A DNA stretch of 64,000 nt from positions 55,595 to 119,594 of the forward strand of contig UBYA01000010.1 of NCBI GenBank assembly GCA_900469615.1, written 5' to 3'. Positions 1 to 8,384 of this stretch are shown here, piece by piece; the stretch's first letter is position 1; each line of letters begins with the position of its first letter. The notes under the pieces are model-generated. The model saw only the letters and a list, made by a program, of their open reading frames with translations. It searched no databases and was not told where the DNA came from. A program made the translations under genes and the position numbers. This DNA is from Hyphomicrobiales bacterium (lineage in GTDB: Bacteria; Pseudomonadota; Alphaproteobacteria; Rhizobiales; Rhizobiaceae).

Positions 1-694
1 CGGATGAGCCCATGCTGTGAGAGGAAATGACGATTTCGTCGACACCCGGCTCGTCCAGCGCCCGGCGCACGCTGATGGCGCTCGCCTCCAGCCATTGTTC
101 CGCGCCAAGCCCGTTCAAGTCAGCCATCGCCACGGCCATCTCCCAGTCGGAGAAAAGGTGCAAGGTATGCAGCTTCTCGGCCTGTGGTAGAAAGACATAC
201 ACAAAGAAGGCGATGGCCAGGGCGATGCTGCCGATATGGCTCCAGGCCGGCAGCCCGAGAATATGGGGCGCGAATGCGATCACGAGGCTGAGGAGCAAGC
301 CCACGAACATCAGAAGGAAAGGAAAGACGAAGAACAGGCCGAAGCGCCAGGCATAACGGAAATAACCGAACATCCCGCCCGTAACGGCAACCTTTGCAGC
401 CGCGCGATAACCCTGCACCAGCCGCGCGAAGAACGGCCTGCCGTTGAGGCCGGCCACCAGATCGTTGTGATCGACGATATGAATGCGGCTTTGCGTGCGC
501 CAATCCGCGCTGGTTGCAGTGACATCGAAATAGGGCGCCCGACCGAAATTCTTCAAGCCTTCGACAGAGGCGGAAAAATCCCAAACGGCGGCGCTCTGGC
601 GGGCCGAGCGCTCGTAGCGGGCGCGATGCGCGGCAGCATCCAGCGGCTCGAAGCCAGGGAAGTGGAGAACCACCCTCTTCTTGATATTATCCAT
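1..694 (-). CDS. Putative alpha/beta-hydrolase-like membrane protein, 3' end cut by window
   Basis: The reading frame starts at the ATG at 694 (MDNIKKRVVLHFPGFEPLDA) and is still open at base 1, so only about the first 231 residues are visible. Two hydrophobic segments lie near residues 120-165 (FFVFPFLLMFVGLLLSLVIA, then GSIALAIAFFVYVFLP). The visible end reads VISSHSMGSS, which resembles the nucleophile elbow of serine hydrolases (S-H-S-M-G). The N-terminal HFPGFEPLD could be the oxyanion-loop region. A hydrolase role is therefore inferred from one motif; the rest of the catalytic triad lies outside the window. No operon partner is visible, since the next gene upstream starts about 480 bases away. 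Confidence 0.6.
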   Translation of the reverse strand, partial: MDNIKKRVVLHFPGFEPLDAAAHRARYERSARQSAAVWDFSASVEGLKNFGRAPYFDVTATSADWRTQSRIHIVDHNDLVAGLNGRPFFARLVQGYRAAAKVAVTGGMFGYFRYAWRFGLFFVFPFLLMFVGLLLSLVIAFAPHILGLPAWSHIGSIALAIAFFVYVFLPQAEKLHTLHLFSDWEMAVAMADLNGLGAEQWLEASAISVRRALDEPGVDEIVISSHSMGSS

Positions 695-870
695 ATTGCG
701 GTCTGTCCCCGGCGCGCGCCAGCACATCGATGAATTTTGAGCACCGGCAAGACCATGGGCTGCCGGCTTTTTCATGGCAGCACATTACCAAATCATCCTG
801 AAAACAAAAAGATAAGATCACGCACCTGCACATCTGGAATCGGCGCGGAAAGGCGGATCGTCGGGATAAG

Positions 871-1173
871 TCAGCATTCCCGGCCCGGATATGGCGAGAT
901 TTCGGCGCAAGAATCCGCGGGCGGCGCGGTCATGATCTTTTCGACGATGGGGGGCGTCGTCGGTTGCGGCGTGGGAGCGGTCGAAGCTCGGTAGCCAAAG
1001 GCGATGCTCAGGATCAGCACGATAGCGCTCACGGTTACGGCGCTGTTGAGAACCGAAGGCTTTGGCGTGCGGACATGTTCGTAATATTCCCGCTCGCCTT
1101 CGCTCGTATCCTCCGAACTGTAAAACTCCCGCTCTTCACCAACTTGCCCGTCGGAATAATGATGGTGGCTCAT
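871..1173 (-). CDS. Small hypothetical single-pass membrane protein (100 aa)
   Basis: The start at 1173 is chosen because GAGGGAG lies about 8 bases upstream of ATG; an in-frame start 38 codons further up lacks such a site. The protein begins MSHHHYSDGQ and has an acidic, Glu/Tyr-rich N-terminal half. One transmembrane segment follows at about residues 46-62 (AVTVSAIVLILSIAFGY), then a Pro/Thr-rich tail (TAPTPQPTTPP) and two cysteines near the end. This suggests a cytoplasmic N-terminus with a short periplasmic tail. I do not recognise a family. It is divergent from the glutaredoxin gene. Confidence 0.6.
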   Translation of the reverse strand: MSHHHYSDGQVGEEREFYSSEDTSEGEREYYEHVRTPKPSVLNSAVTVSAIVLILSIAFGYRASTAPTPQPTTPPIVEKIMTAPPADSCAEISPYPGREC

Positions 1174-1553
1174 GGTGTCCGCTCCCTCAAAATCGAATGC
1201 AATGTTCACAAGGGACCGATACGCGCCAAATCGCATCAATCGATAGATTCTAACAAACATACCGGTCGCCTGTAAAATGAATAGCAACCTAATATTAATC
1301 GTCCCTTGCTTTTATTTTATGTGTGTTGTTCAGCCTTCGAATTGAAGGCGCGTTTTCAAAACGCACTGTTCAAAAAATACGGCTAATTGACCAATTCCGC
1401 GCTCTTGCCCGACCACTGATGCCGGAAATCCATTCATGCGATGAAAAAGACGACGCCTACGTTTTGCGGCTGGAAATCCCGCCGGTCGCTTGCTATTTAA
1501 GAAGCAGATTTAACGCTGCGGACCTTGACCCCGCATGTGAAAGGAACCGGACA
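1174..1553. other. Intergenic region with two adjacent palindromes
   Basis: These 380 bases separate the divergent small membrane protein and grxD genes. I see no convincing coding region. Two short inverted repeats sit next to each other: CCTTC-GAATT-GAAGG at 1334-1348 and GCGTTTT-C-AAAACGC at 1350-1364. They could be an operator or a short hairpin; nothing further identifies them. An open frame that extends grxD upstream through this region has no protein-like features. Confidence 0.4.
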
Positions 1554-1889
1554 ATGAGCGGCATTCACGAATTCATCGAAAACGAAGTTAAGAACAACGA
1601 CGTCGTTCTCTTCATGAAAGGCACGCCCCAGTTCCCGCAGTGTGGTTTCTCCGGCCAGGTGGTCCAGATTCTCGACTACATCGGTGTCGACTACAAGGGC
1701 ATCAACGTCCTTGCCGATGCTGAAATCCGTCAGGGTATCAAGGACTATTCCGACTGGCCGACCATTCCGCAGCTTTATGTAAAGGGCGAGTTTATCGGCG
1801 GCTGCGATATCGTGCGCGAGATGTTCCAGGCGGGCGAGTTGCAGCAGCACCTCCAGGAGCACGGCATCAGCGTTCGCGGCGCCGCCTGA
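1554..1889 (+). CDS. grxD: Monothiol glutaredoxin, Grx4/GrxD type (111 aa)
   Basis: CGFS-class monothiol glutaredoxin, a cytosolic Fe-S cluster carrier and iron-sensing protein that usually works with BolA. The active site is PQCGFSG with Cys30. The family motif [19 protein letters not shown] follows in the second half and supplies the glutathione-binding TIPQLY and GGCDI segments. Length is typical. The start at 1554 ([12 protein letters not shown]) matches family N-termini and has AAAGGAA about 7 bases upstream. In many rhizobia a bolA gene precedes grxD; I see none directly upstream here. A GC-rich hairpin at 1938-1963 follows the gene. Confidence 0.93.
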   Translation: MSGIHEFIENEVKNNDVVLFMKGTPQFPQCGFSGQVVQILDYIGVDYKGINVLADAEIRQGIKDYSDWPTIPQLYVKGEFIGGCDIVREMFQAGELQQHLQEHGISVRGAA

Positions 1890-1937
1890 CCGGTCACCGG
1901 GCTTTTCGTCCGGTTTCCATAGTTAAATTCGATCGAT

Positions 1938-1963
1938 AAGGCGCTGCCGCCGGGCGGCGCCTT
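1938..1963 (+). terminator. Possible hairpin terminator after grxD
   Basis: Stem AAGGCGC (1938-1944) pairs with GCGCCTT (1957-1963), and the inner sequence is also self-complementary. The run of T after it is poor, so this may be a mRNA 3'-end hairpin rather than a strong intrinsic terminator. Confidence 0.4.
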
Positions 1964-1986
1964 GACATGTTTATGGGAATAAAACC

Positions 1987-3261
1987 GTGACGACTACATC
2001 CCAGGCTATGTCTCATGGGCAACTGCCCATGGGCAAACGTGAGTTCATCGCACTCGCGGCCTTTCTGATGGCGATCAATTCGCTCGCAATCGACATCATG
2101 CTCCCTGCCCTGCAGCAGATCGGCTCCAGTCTCGGCGTTATGAACGAGAACCATCGCCAATACGTGGTGACGGCCTATCTGATCGGCTTCGGCGCGGCGC
2201 AGCTCTTCTACGGTCCCCTGTCGGATCGCTTCGGCCGTCGCATACCCTTGCTGATCGGCCTCACGATCTACGTCATCTCCGCTTTCGGCATCGCGACCAT
2301 ACCGTCCTTCGCCGGCCTGCTTGCCCTGCGCTTCATCCAGGGCCTCGGCTCGGCGGCGACCCGCGTCATCACCATTTCCATCGTCCGCGACGTCTTCGGC
2401 GGCCGCCTGATGGCCGAGGTGATGTCGCTGATCATGATGGTCTTCATGATCGTCCCGGTTATAGCGCCGGGCAGCGGCCAGATCATCATGCTGGTCAGCA
2501 CCTGGCATATGATCTTCGTCTTCATCGGCGCCATGGCGACGCTCGTGGGGATATGGATGTACTTCCGGCTTCCGGAAACGCTGAAGCCGGAAAACATACG
2601 TCCGTTGACCGTCAGGTCCGTCGCATCCGGATTCAAGATGGTTCTGACCAATCGCGTCGCGCTCTGCTATACCATCGCCAGCACCTTCCTTTTCGGTGCG
2701 CTGTTCGGCTTTATCAATTCGGCGCAGCAGATCTACAACAATATCTATGGCCTCGGCGTCTACACGCCGCTGGCATTCGGCGGTGTCGCGCTGTTCATGG
2801 CCCTGTCGTCCTTCGTCAATTCACAGTTCGTCGGCAGGTTCGGCATGCGGCGCCTGTCGCACACGGCCCTGCTCGGCTTTGTCGCCATAACCTTCTGTTG
2901 GCTGCTGGTGCAGCTTTACGGACCGGCGCCGATGCCCTTCCCGCTGTTCATGGTCTTCTTCGCGCTGGCGATGTTCCAGTTCGGCTGGATCGGTTCGAAT
3001 TTCAATTCGCTCGCGATGGAGCCTCTCGGCCACGTTGCCGGCACCGCCTCGTCCGTGCTTGGCTTCATGAGCACGGTCGGCGGAGCATCGATCGGCGCCT
3101 GCATCGGCCAGTTTTACAACGGCACTGCGACGCCGATGGTCATAGGCTACTTCACCGTTTCCATCATCGGCGTCTTTTTCGTCCTGATCGCCGAAAAGGG
3201 GCGGCTCTTCCGGCCCCACAATGCGCCGCCGCCCGCCGATCAGTCCCTCGCTTTGCATTGA
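1987..3261 (+). CDS. MFS multidrug exporter, Bcr/CflA-like (424 aa)
   Basis: Twelve-helix major facilitator of the Bcr/CflA drug:proton antiporter type in the inner membrane. The motif GPLSDRFGRRIPLL, at about residues 77-90, is the MFS loop 2-3 signature. The segment after helix 4 (RVITISIVRDVFGG) is typical of Bcr/CflA proteins. The first helix begins FIALAAFLMAINSLAIDIMLPAL, a pattern conserved in the family. The start is GTG at 1987 with GGGA about 8 bases upstream; an ATG at 2008 is an alternative. A paralogue starts only 13 bases downstream of the stop, so the two are probably one transcript. The substrate is unknown. Confidence 0.88.
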   Translation: MTTTSQAMSHGQLPMGKREFIALAAFLMAINSLAIDIMLPALQQIGSSLGVMNENHRQYVVTAYLIGFGAAQLFYGPLSDRFGRRIPLLIGLTIYVISAFGIATIPSFAGLLALRFIQGLGSAATRVITISIVRDVFGGRLMAEVMSLIMMVFMIVPVIAPGSGQIIMLVSTWHMIFVFIGAMATLVGIWMYFRLPETLKPENIRPLTVRSVASGFKMVLTNRVALCYTIASTFLFGALFGFINSAQQIYNNIYGLGVYTPLAFGGVALFMALSSFVNSQFVGRFGMRRLSHTALLGFVAITFCWLLVQLYGPAPMPFPLFMVFFALAMFQFGWIGSNFNSLAMEPLGHVAGTASSVLGFMSTVGGASIGACIGQFYNGTATPMVIGYFTVSIIGVFFVLIAEKGRLFRPHNAPPPADQSLALH

Positions 3262-3274
3262 CAGGCAAATTCAT

Positions 3275-4555
3275 ATGACCCCGCCTCAAGGACAAACACC
3301 GGCAAAATCCGGAGCCAGCCGCATCGGCCTCGGCATCGTCGAATTCATCATCATGATCGCACTGATGACGGCGAGCATTTCACTGGGCATCGACAGCATG
3401 CTGCCGGCGCTGCCGAATATCGGCCAGTCGCTTCATGTCGCCAACCCGAACGACACCCAGCTCGTCATCGGCGTCTATTTCCTCGGCTTCGGCATCTGCC
3501 AGCTCTTCTTCGGCAGCCTGTCGGACACCTATGGCCGCCGGCACATCCTGCTCGGCGGTCTGGCCTTCTACACGGTGACGTTGTTTGCGGCCGCATGGAG
3601 CGGCAGCCTGTTCGCGCTGCTTGCACTGCGCTTCGCGCAAGGGGTTGGCGCCGCGGCCGTCCGCATCACCACGCTTGCCATCGTACGCGATTGCTTCGGC
3701 GGGCGTGAAATGGCGCGTGTCATGTCCTACGTCATGATCGTGTTCATGATCATGCCGATGGTCGCGCCCTTCGTCGGCCAGATGATCGTTGCCTATTCGA
3801 GCTGGCAGTGGATCTTCATTCTGCTCGGCATCGCCAGCGCCGGCCTCTTCCTGGTCGCCTTCTTCCGCATGAAGGAGACGCTTCCCGTCGAGGAGCGCCT
3901 GCCGCTTTCGGTCTCCTCCGTCGTGTCCGGCTTCAAGACCGTGCTCACCAACCGCATCACCTGCGGCTACATGATCGGCCTGACACTCTATACCGGCGTC
4001 ATCAGCGCCTACATCGTCTCGGTGCAGCAGGTTTTCGGCGAGGTCTACGGTCTGGGCGACTGGTTCCCGATCGCCTTTGCGGCAACGGCGGCCGGTACGG
4101 CCGTAGCGCAGTTCGCCAACGGCTATTTCGTCCGCAGCTTCGGCATGCGGCGCATTTCCCACGCCGCCATGATCGTCTTTACCGTGCTGGGCGCTGTCGG
4201 GTACGTCGTCGGCATGTCCGGCCAGCCGAGCTTCACGTTCATCTATGTGCTGATTTCCTTGATGCTGATGATGTTCGCCGTCATCACCACCAACTGCATG
4301 GCCATCAGCCTCGAGCCGATGGGACATCTGGCCGGTACGGCAGCCGCCATCACCAGCTCGATCTCCACCACCGGCGGCGTCGTGCTCGGCGGCATTGTCG
4401 GCCAGATGTTCGATGGCACCGCTCAGCCGCTGATTGCCGGCTTTACCATATTCGGTGCGCTGTCGATCCTGGCGACCCTCTGGGCGGAACGCGGCAAGCT
4501 CTTCACCCATCCCGGCGACACGCCGACGCTGGAGCCGGGCATGGGTCACGTCTGA
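3275..4555 (+). CDS. MFS multidrug exporter, Bcr/CflA-like, second of tandem pair (426 aa)
   Basis: Paralogue of the preceding gene. It shares the SL(G)IDSMLPALPNIG first helix, the loop motif GSLSDTYGRRHILLGG and the helix-4 segment RITTLAIVRDCFGGREMARV. Like its neighbour it should be a 12-helix inner-membrane proton antiporter. The ATG at 3275 follows ACAGG and lies 13 bases after the upstream stop; an earlier in-frame ATG would overlap the upstream gene. The pair probably arose by tandem duplication. The two may have diverged in substrate or, less likely, work together. Confidence 0.88.
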   Translation: MTPPQGQTPAKSGASRIGLGIVEFIIMIALMTASISLGIDSMLPALPNIGQSLHVANPNDTQLVIGVYFLGFGICQLFFGSLSDTYGRRHILLGGLAFYTVTLFAAAWSGSLFALLALRFAQGVGAAAVRITTLAIVRDCFGGREMARVMSYVMIVFMIMPMVAPFVGQMIVAYSSWQWIFILLGIASAGLFLVAFFRMKETLPVEERLPLSVSSVVSGFKTVLTNRITCGYMIGLTLYTGVISAYIVSVQQVFGEVYGLGDWFPIAFAATAAGTAVAQFANGYFVRSFGMRRISHAAMIVFTVLGAVGYVVGMSGQPSFTFIYVLISLMLMMFAVITTNCMAISLEPMGHLAGTAAAITSSISTTGGVVLGGIVGQMFDGTAQPLIAGFTIFGALSILATLWAERGKLFTHPGDTPTLEPGMGHV

Positions 4556-4572
4556 ACGGCGGGACGAACCTT

Positions 4573-5505
4573 TTACGCGCCGCTGCGCGGGCGATTGACC
4601 CAGCGCAGCGCCGCGGCGATCGTCAGCCCCAGCAGGGGCCAGATCGCCCAGGGCGTGCCATGCCAGGTGAAAAGATTGATCGCCACAAGTCCGACACCGG
4701 TGATCGCCATCCTGGCAATGCCGATATCGACCTGCTTGCTGCTGCGCGCGAAGCGGAACGCAGCGACCCAAAGAATGGCGAGTATCGGCCATTTTGCCCA
4801 GAATTCGCCGTGCCAGGTCAGCATGTTGAGCGCAGCAAGGCCGATGACGACGACAAGCGATACCCCGATGCTCCGCCGCCAGTCCTGTAGGGCAGGCTCT
4901 TCCTGCGCCGCGACGCCGGGCACGCGCGCCGGGGCAGGCTCCGGCGCTGAGCGATAATCGGCGGCGGTATCGACGACCTGCACCCCGCCGATCCGCACTG
5001 CATAGCTCGGCACGCCGCCCTCGATATTCTTCACTTCCAGCTGACCGAGAAAATCGAATCCGACCGCCACCTTGTTTCGGACCTGATCGTAGACCGTATT
5101 CGAAATGACGATGCCTCCGGCAGCGGCGCGAGACTGAAGACGCGCGGCGATATTGACGCCGTCACCATACAGATCGTTGCCGTCGGCAATTACATCCCCG
5201 AGATTGAGGCCGATGCGGAAGAGCATCTGCTTGCCGGGATCGCTTGCCGCATTATAGCCGGCAAGCTCGTTCTGGGTGTCGATTGCCGCGCGCACCGCCT
5301 CGACGACGCTTGGAAATTCGGCGAAGACCCCATCGCCCCAGGTGTTGACGACCCGGCCGCCATGCGCCTCGATCAACCGTTTCATCGCGTCGCGATAGCG
5401 GCGAAGGGTCGATAGCGTCCCCTCCTCGTCCTTCCCCATCAGGCGCGAGTAATCCTGCACGTCGGCGCAAAAGATCGTGGTCAGCTTGCGGCTTGTTTCG
5501 GACAT
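4573..5505 (-). CDS. Class III adenylate/guanylate cyclase with membrane-embedded C-terminal tail (310 aa)
   Basis: Residues 1 to about 170 form a class III nucleotidyl cyclase domain. It begins LTTIFCADVQDYSRLMGKDE with a metal-binding Asp15, and the second Asp is in NTWGDGVFAEF (about residue 58). GLNLGDVI and DLYGDGVNIAARLQ follow as in other bacterial cyclases. After a Pro/Ala linker come four hydrophobic segments arranged as two copies of a two-helix unit (NMLTWHGEFWAKWP and NLFTWHGTPWAIWP), similar to the 2TM domain. The enzyme should make cAMP (or cGMP) at the inner face of the membrane. The domain order, cyclase first and membrane part last, is the reverse of most receptor-type cyclases. 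It is convergent with the exporter pair. Confidence 0.88.
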   Translation of the reverse strand: MSETSRKLTTIFCADVQDYSRLMGKDEEGTLSTLRRYRDAMKRLIEAHGGRVVNTWGDGVFAEFPSVVEAVRAAIDTQNELAGYNAASDPGKQMLFRIGLNLGDVIADGNDLYGDGVNIAARLQSRAAAGGIVISNTVYDQVRNKVAVGFDFLGQLEVKNIEGGVPSYAVRIGGVQVVDTAADYRSAPEPAPARVPGVAAQEEPALQDWRRSIGVSLVVVIGLAALNMLTWHGEFWAKWPILAILWVAAFRFARSSKQVDIGIARMAITGVGLVAINLFTWHGTPWAIWPLLGLTIAAALRWVNRPRSGA

Positions 5506-5621
5506 CGACTCTCATCCCGGCAGCGGGTGCCCACCAGGGCTCCCGCCTGTTGCTAGGAAGATAGCCTTCCCGTTGCCACTTTCCAAGTGGCCGCGCCGAC
5601 TATGGCATCGCGCGGGCCGCC

Positions 5622-6446
5622 TTAAAGCGTGAAGACCTCGCGCCGGAGCAGCTCCCATGTATCCTTGTCGACGGCAACCAGCAGGCCGCCATCCAGATGA
5701 TGCGGCAGATAGGGCGAGCCGTCGAAACGGCGAACATAGGCGCCGGCTTCCTGGGAAATCAGCGCTCCCGCCAGATGATCCCACGGCATCAGCTTATTGT
5801 ACATCAGATAGTGCACATAGCCGCCCGCGAGCGTGCGGTACTCGTGGGCCGCGCAGCGATAGCTCGTCGTGTAGCGCACCTTGGCGAGATTTCCCATGAT
5901 CTCGGCGCGCTTCTCCTTGGGCAGGTAGCCGGTGGCTGCCATGCCAACCAGTTCTTCCAGCGCGACCGACTGGCTTACGTTGAGGCGCAGCGTCTCGCCA
6001 TCCGGCCGGCGCAGCCACGCGCCGCTGCCACGCTCCGCCAGCACCCAGTCGTCGCCCATCGGATCGAAGATGATGCCGGCGACCGTCTCGCCCTTGGACA
6101 CGACGGAGGCCATGACACCGAAGGCCGGAATTCCGGCGGCGAAATTGAACGTGCCGTCAACCGGATCGACGATAATGGCAAGATCGGCATCCGCCAGCTT
6201 CTTCAGCAAGGCCGGATCGGCGGCAACCGATTCCTCGCCGATGAACAGAGCCTCGGGCCACAACCGCGAAACCTCCGCCTTGACCATGCGCTCCGCACGC
6301 TCGTCGGCCTCCGTCACCAGATCGGTCGCCTCGCTCTTGGCGCGGACATCGTCGCTGCCGAGCCTGCGGAAACGCGGCAGGATCTCCGTCTGTGCCGCGC
6401 GGCGCAGCACATGAGCGAGGGTCGTAACGTCAACGAGCGATGTCAT
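5622..6446 (-). CDS. Inositol monophosphatase family protein (274 aa), paralogue 1
   Basis: Mg-dependent, Li-sensitive sugar-phosphate phosphatase fold. The metal-binding motifs are complete: GEES with Glu71/Glu72, DPVDGTFNF with Asp94/Asp97, and the C-terminal MPWDHLAGALISQEAGAYV. Relatives dephosphorylate inositol phosphates, histidinol phosphate, PAP or NADP; the sequence alone does not settle the substrate. It lies 16 bases downstream of a close paralogue on the same strand, so the two are probably co-transcribed. The start at 6446 (MTSLVDVTTL) gives the usual family length. Confidence 0.87.
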   Translation of the reverse strand: MTSLVDVTTLAHVLRRAAQTEILPRFRRLGSDDVRAKSEATDLVTEADERAERMVKAEVSRLWPEALFIGEESVAADPALLKKLADADLAIIVDPVDGTFNFAAGIPAFGVMASVVSKGETVAGIIFDPMGDDWVLAERGSGAWLRRPDGETLRLNVSQSVALEELVGMAATGYLPKEKRAEIMGNLAKVRYTTSYRCAAHEYRTLAGGYVHYLMYNKLMPWDHLAGALISQEAGAYVRRFDGSPYLPHHLDGGLLVAVDKDTWELLRREVFTL

Positions 6447-6462
6447 GCTTCTTCCTTTTCTG

Positions 6463-7290
6463 TCAGGCGCCGATGATCTCGCGACGGATCATCCGCCAGC
6501 TATCCTCATCCGGCGCAGAGATAATGCCGCCTCCGGTTTCGCCCGGCCTGTAGGGCGCACCATCGAATTTGGCGGTATAGCCGCCGGCCTCCTGATGTGC
6601 CAGGACGCCGGCAAGATGATCCCACGGCATCAGCTTGGAATGGCCGATGAAATGCCATTTGCCCGACGCTGCCATCCAATATTCGTAAGCCGAGCAATTG
6701 AGCGAGAAAGCGATCCGCGTCTTCGACAGATTGCTGCAGATGCGCGACCTGTCCGGCTCATCCATATGAGCCCAGGATATAGAACCCGTCATCTCCTTCA
6801 AAGGAGCGGCGGCGGCGACGGAAAGCCGCCTCACCTGCCCGGTCTTCCGGCGCAGGAACGTTCCCGAGCCCTTCATGGCGGTCACGGTGTCGCCCAGCAC
6901 GGGATCATGAATGATGCTGGCGATCGTCTCGCCGTTGGCGACGACGCCAACCATCGTCCCGAATACCGGCAAGCCAGCTGCAAAATTGAACGTGCCATCG
7001 ACCGGATCGATGATGAAACCCAGCTCCGCATCGGCCAGGGCCGGCACGACGGACCTGTCGGCTTCATAGGCCTCCTCACCCACGATAAGAGCAGTCGGGA
7101 AACGCGCCTTCAGCGCGGACGTGATATGCTGCTCCGCCAAAAGGTCGGCCTGTGTGACGAGGTCGACGGCCGAGGTTTTTTCCGATATGTCGTCAGCGTC
7201 CAGATTGCGAAATCGCGGCAGGATTTCCCGCGCCGCCGCTTCGAACACGATCGTCATCAGGTGATCGAAATCTGTATCGGAGAAAGTCAT
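6463..7290 (-). CDS. Inositol monophosphatase family protein (275 aa), paralogue 2
   Basis: Second member of the tandem pair, aligning end to end with the downstream paralogue. GEEAYEADRS carries Glu72/Glu73, IIDPVDGTFNF carries Asp95/Asp98, and MPWDHLAGVLAHQEAGGYT matches the C-terminal signature. All catalytic ligands are present, so both copies should be active. The first gene of the pair begins at 7290, 72 bases from the end of ttcA. Linkage with ttcA may be coincidental. Inositol catabolism genes are not seen nearby, so a role in another phosphate pool (PAP, histidinol phosphate) is possible. Confidence 0.87.
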   Translation of the reverse strand: MTFSDTDFDHLMTIVFEAAAREILPRFRNLDADDISEKTSAVDLVTQADLLAEQHITSALKARFPTALIVGEEAYEADRSVVPALADAELGFIIDPVDGTFNFAAGLPVFGTMVGVVANGETIASIIHDPVLGDTVTAMKGSGTFLRRKTGQVRRLSVAAAAPLKEMTGSISWAHMDEPDRSRICSNLSKTRIAFSLNCSAYEYWMAASGKWHFIGHSKLMPWDHLAGVLAHQEAGGYTAKFDGAPYRPGETGGGIISAPDEDSWRMIRREIIGA

Positions 7291-7362
7291 TGGAAGCCTT
7301 TGCTTTGGAAAGGCCCCTCTTATGCCCGATTCGATGACGCAGGTGTGGCAAAAGCGCTGAAT

Positions 7363-8250
7363 TTACGCCGTGTCGCCCGAAGATTTCCCGCTCATCAGCG
7401 CCGCGAAATCAAACAGCTTCGGATCGAGCAGATGCGACGGATTTACATGCGCCAGCGCGCGCAGCATCGTATCCTTGCGACCCGGCATGCGCCGCTCGAT
7501 ATCGCCAAGCATGTCCTTCATGGCGTTGCGCTGCAACCCATCCTGCGAGCCGCAGAGATCGCACGGAATGATTGGAAACTGCATGGCGACGGCAAATTTC
7601 GCGAGATCGTCCTCCGCCGCATAGGCAAGCGGGCGCAGTACCATCAGATCGCCCTCGTCGTTGAGAAGCTTCGCCGGCATGGAGGCCAGCCGGCCGCCAT
7701 GGAAGAAGTTCATGAAAAAGGTTTCGAGAATATCCTCGCGATGGTGCCCGAGCACGAGCGCGTCGCAACCCTCCTCGCGGGCGATGCGATAGAGATTGCC
7801 GCGGCGCAGGCGCGAACAGAGCGAGCAATAGGTCGCGCCCTCGGGCACCTTCTCCTTCACGATGGAATAGGTGTCGCGATATTCGATGCGATGCGTAACG
7901 CCGATCTTCGTCAGATATTCGGGCAGAATATGCTTCGGAAAGTTCGGCTGGCCCTGATCTAGATTGCAGGCGATCAGTTCCACGGGTAGCAGACCGCGCC
8001 ATTTCAGGTCGAGCAGCAGCGACAGCAGACCGTAGGAATCCTTGCCGCCGGAAAGGCCGACGAGCCAGCGCTTCTGTCCCTTCAGCATCTGGAAGTCTTC
8101 CATTGCCTGGCGCACCTGCCGCAGCAGGCGCTTGCGCAGCTTGTTGAAGGAAACGGAACGCGGCGCGTCGGAAAACATCGGATGCACGGCAGAGCCGCCA
8201 TCTTCGGCCTCGATGTCGATTTCGTCCTTCACCGTCGTTGCGATATTCAT
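7363..8250 (-). CDS. ttcA: tRNA 2-thiocytidine(32) synthetase TtcA (295 aa)
   Basis: Fe-S dependent PP-loop enzyme that thiolates cytidine 32 of tRNA. The ATP-binding PP-loop SGGKDS is at residues 67-72. Two CxxC pairs ([10 protein letters not shown] near residue 140 and CDLCGSQ near 230) supply the cluster/catalytic cysteines, and the segment [15 protein letters not shown] is characteristic. The start at 8250 ([10 protein letters not shown]) is preferred over an in-frame ATG 11 codons upstream because GGGGA lies about 8 bases before it and the N-terminus then looks like rhizobial TtcA. It sits upstream of the tandem IMPases on the same strand. Confidence 0.92.
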   Translation of the reverse strand: MNIATTVKDEIDIEAEDGGSAVHPMFSDAPRSVSFNKLRKRLLRQVRQAMEDFQMLKGQKRWLVGLSGGKDSYGLLSLLLDLKWRGLLPVELIACNLDQGQPNFPKHILPEYLTKIGVTHRIEYRDTYSIVKEKVPEGATYCSLCSRLRRGNLYRIAREEGCDALVLGHHREDILETFFMNFFHGGRLASMPAKLLNDEGDLMVLRPLAYAAEDDLAKFAVAMQFPIIPCDLCGSQDGLQRNAMKDMLGDIERRMPGRKDTMLRALAHVNPSHLLDPKLFDFAALMSGKSSGDTA

Positions 8251-8384
8251 CCCGTCATCCCCGGCGCATAACGACATGCGCAAAATCCAAAGTGCGACTG
8301 CATTCGCTGCCTGCCCCGCAGCGCGGGCGGCACTGTCTTATCTCGCCACGCTGATAGCAGAAAGCAAGGCGAGAAGACACCGTG

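Noticed and set aside
1323..1553. In-frame 77-codon extension upstream of grxD
   Set aside because: The extension has no similarity to glutaredoxins; the internal start has a good ribosome site and yields the standard protein length.
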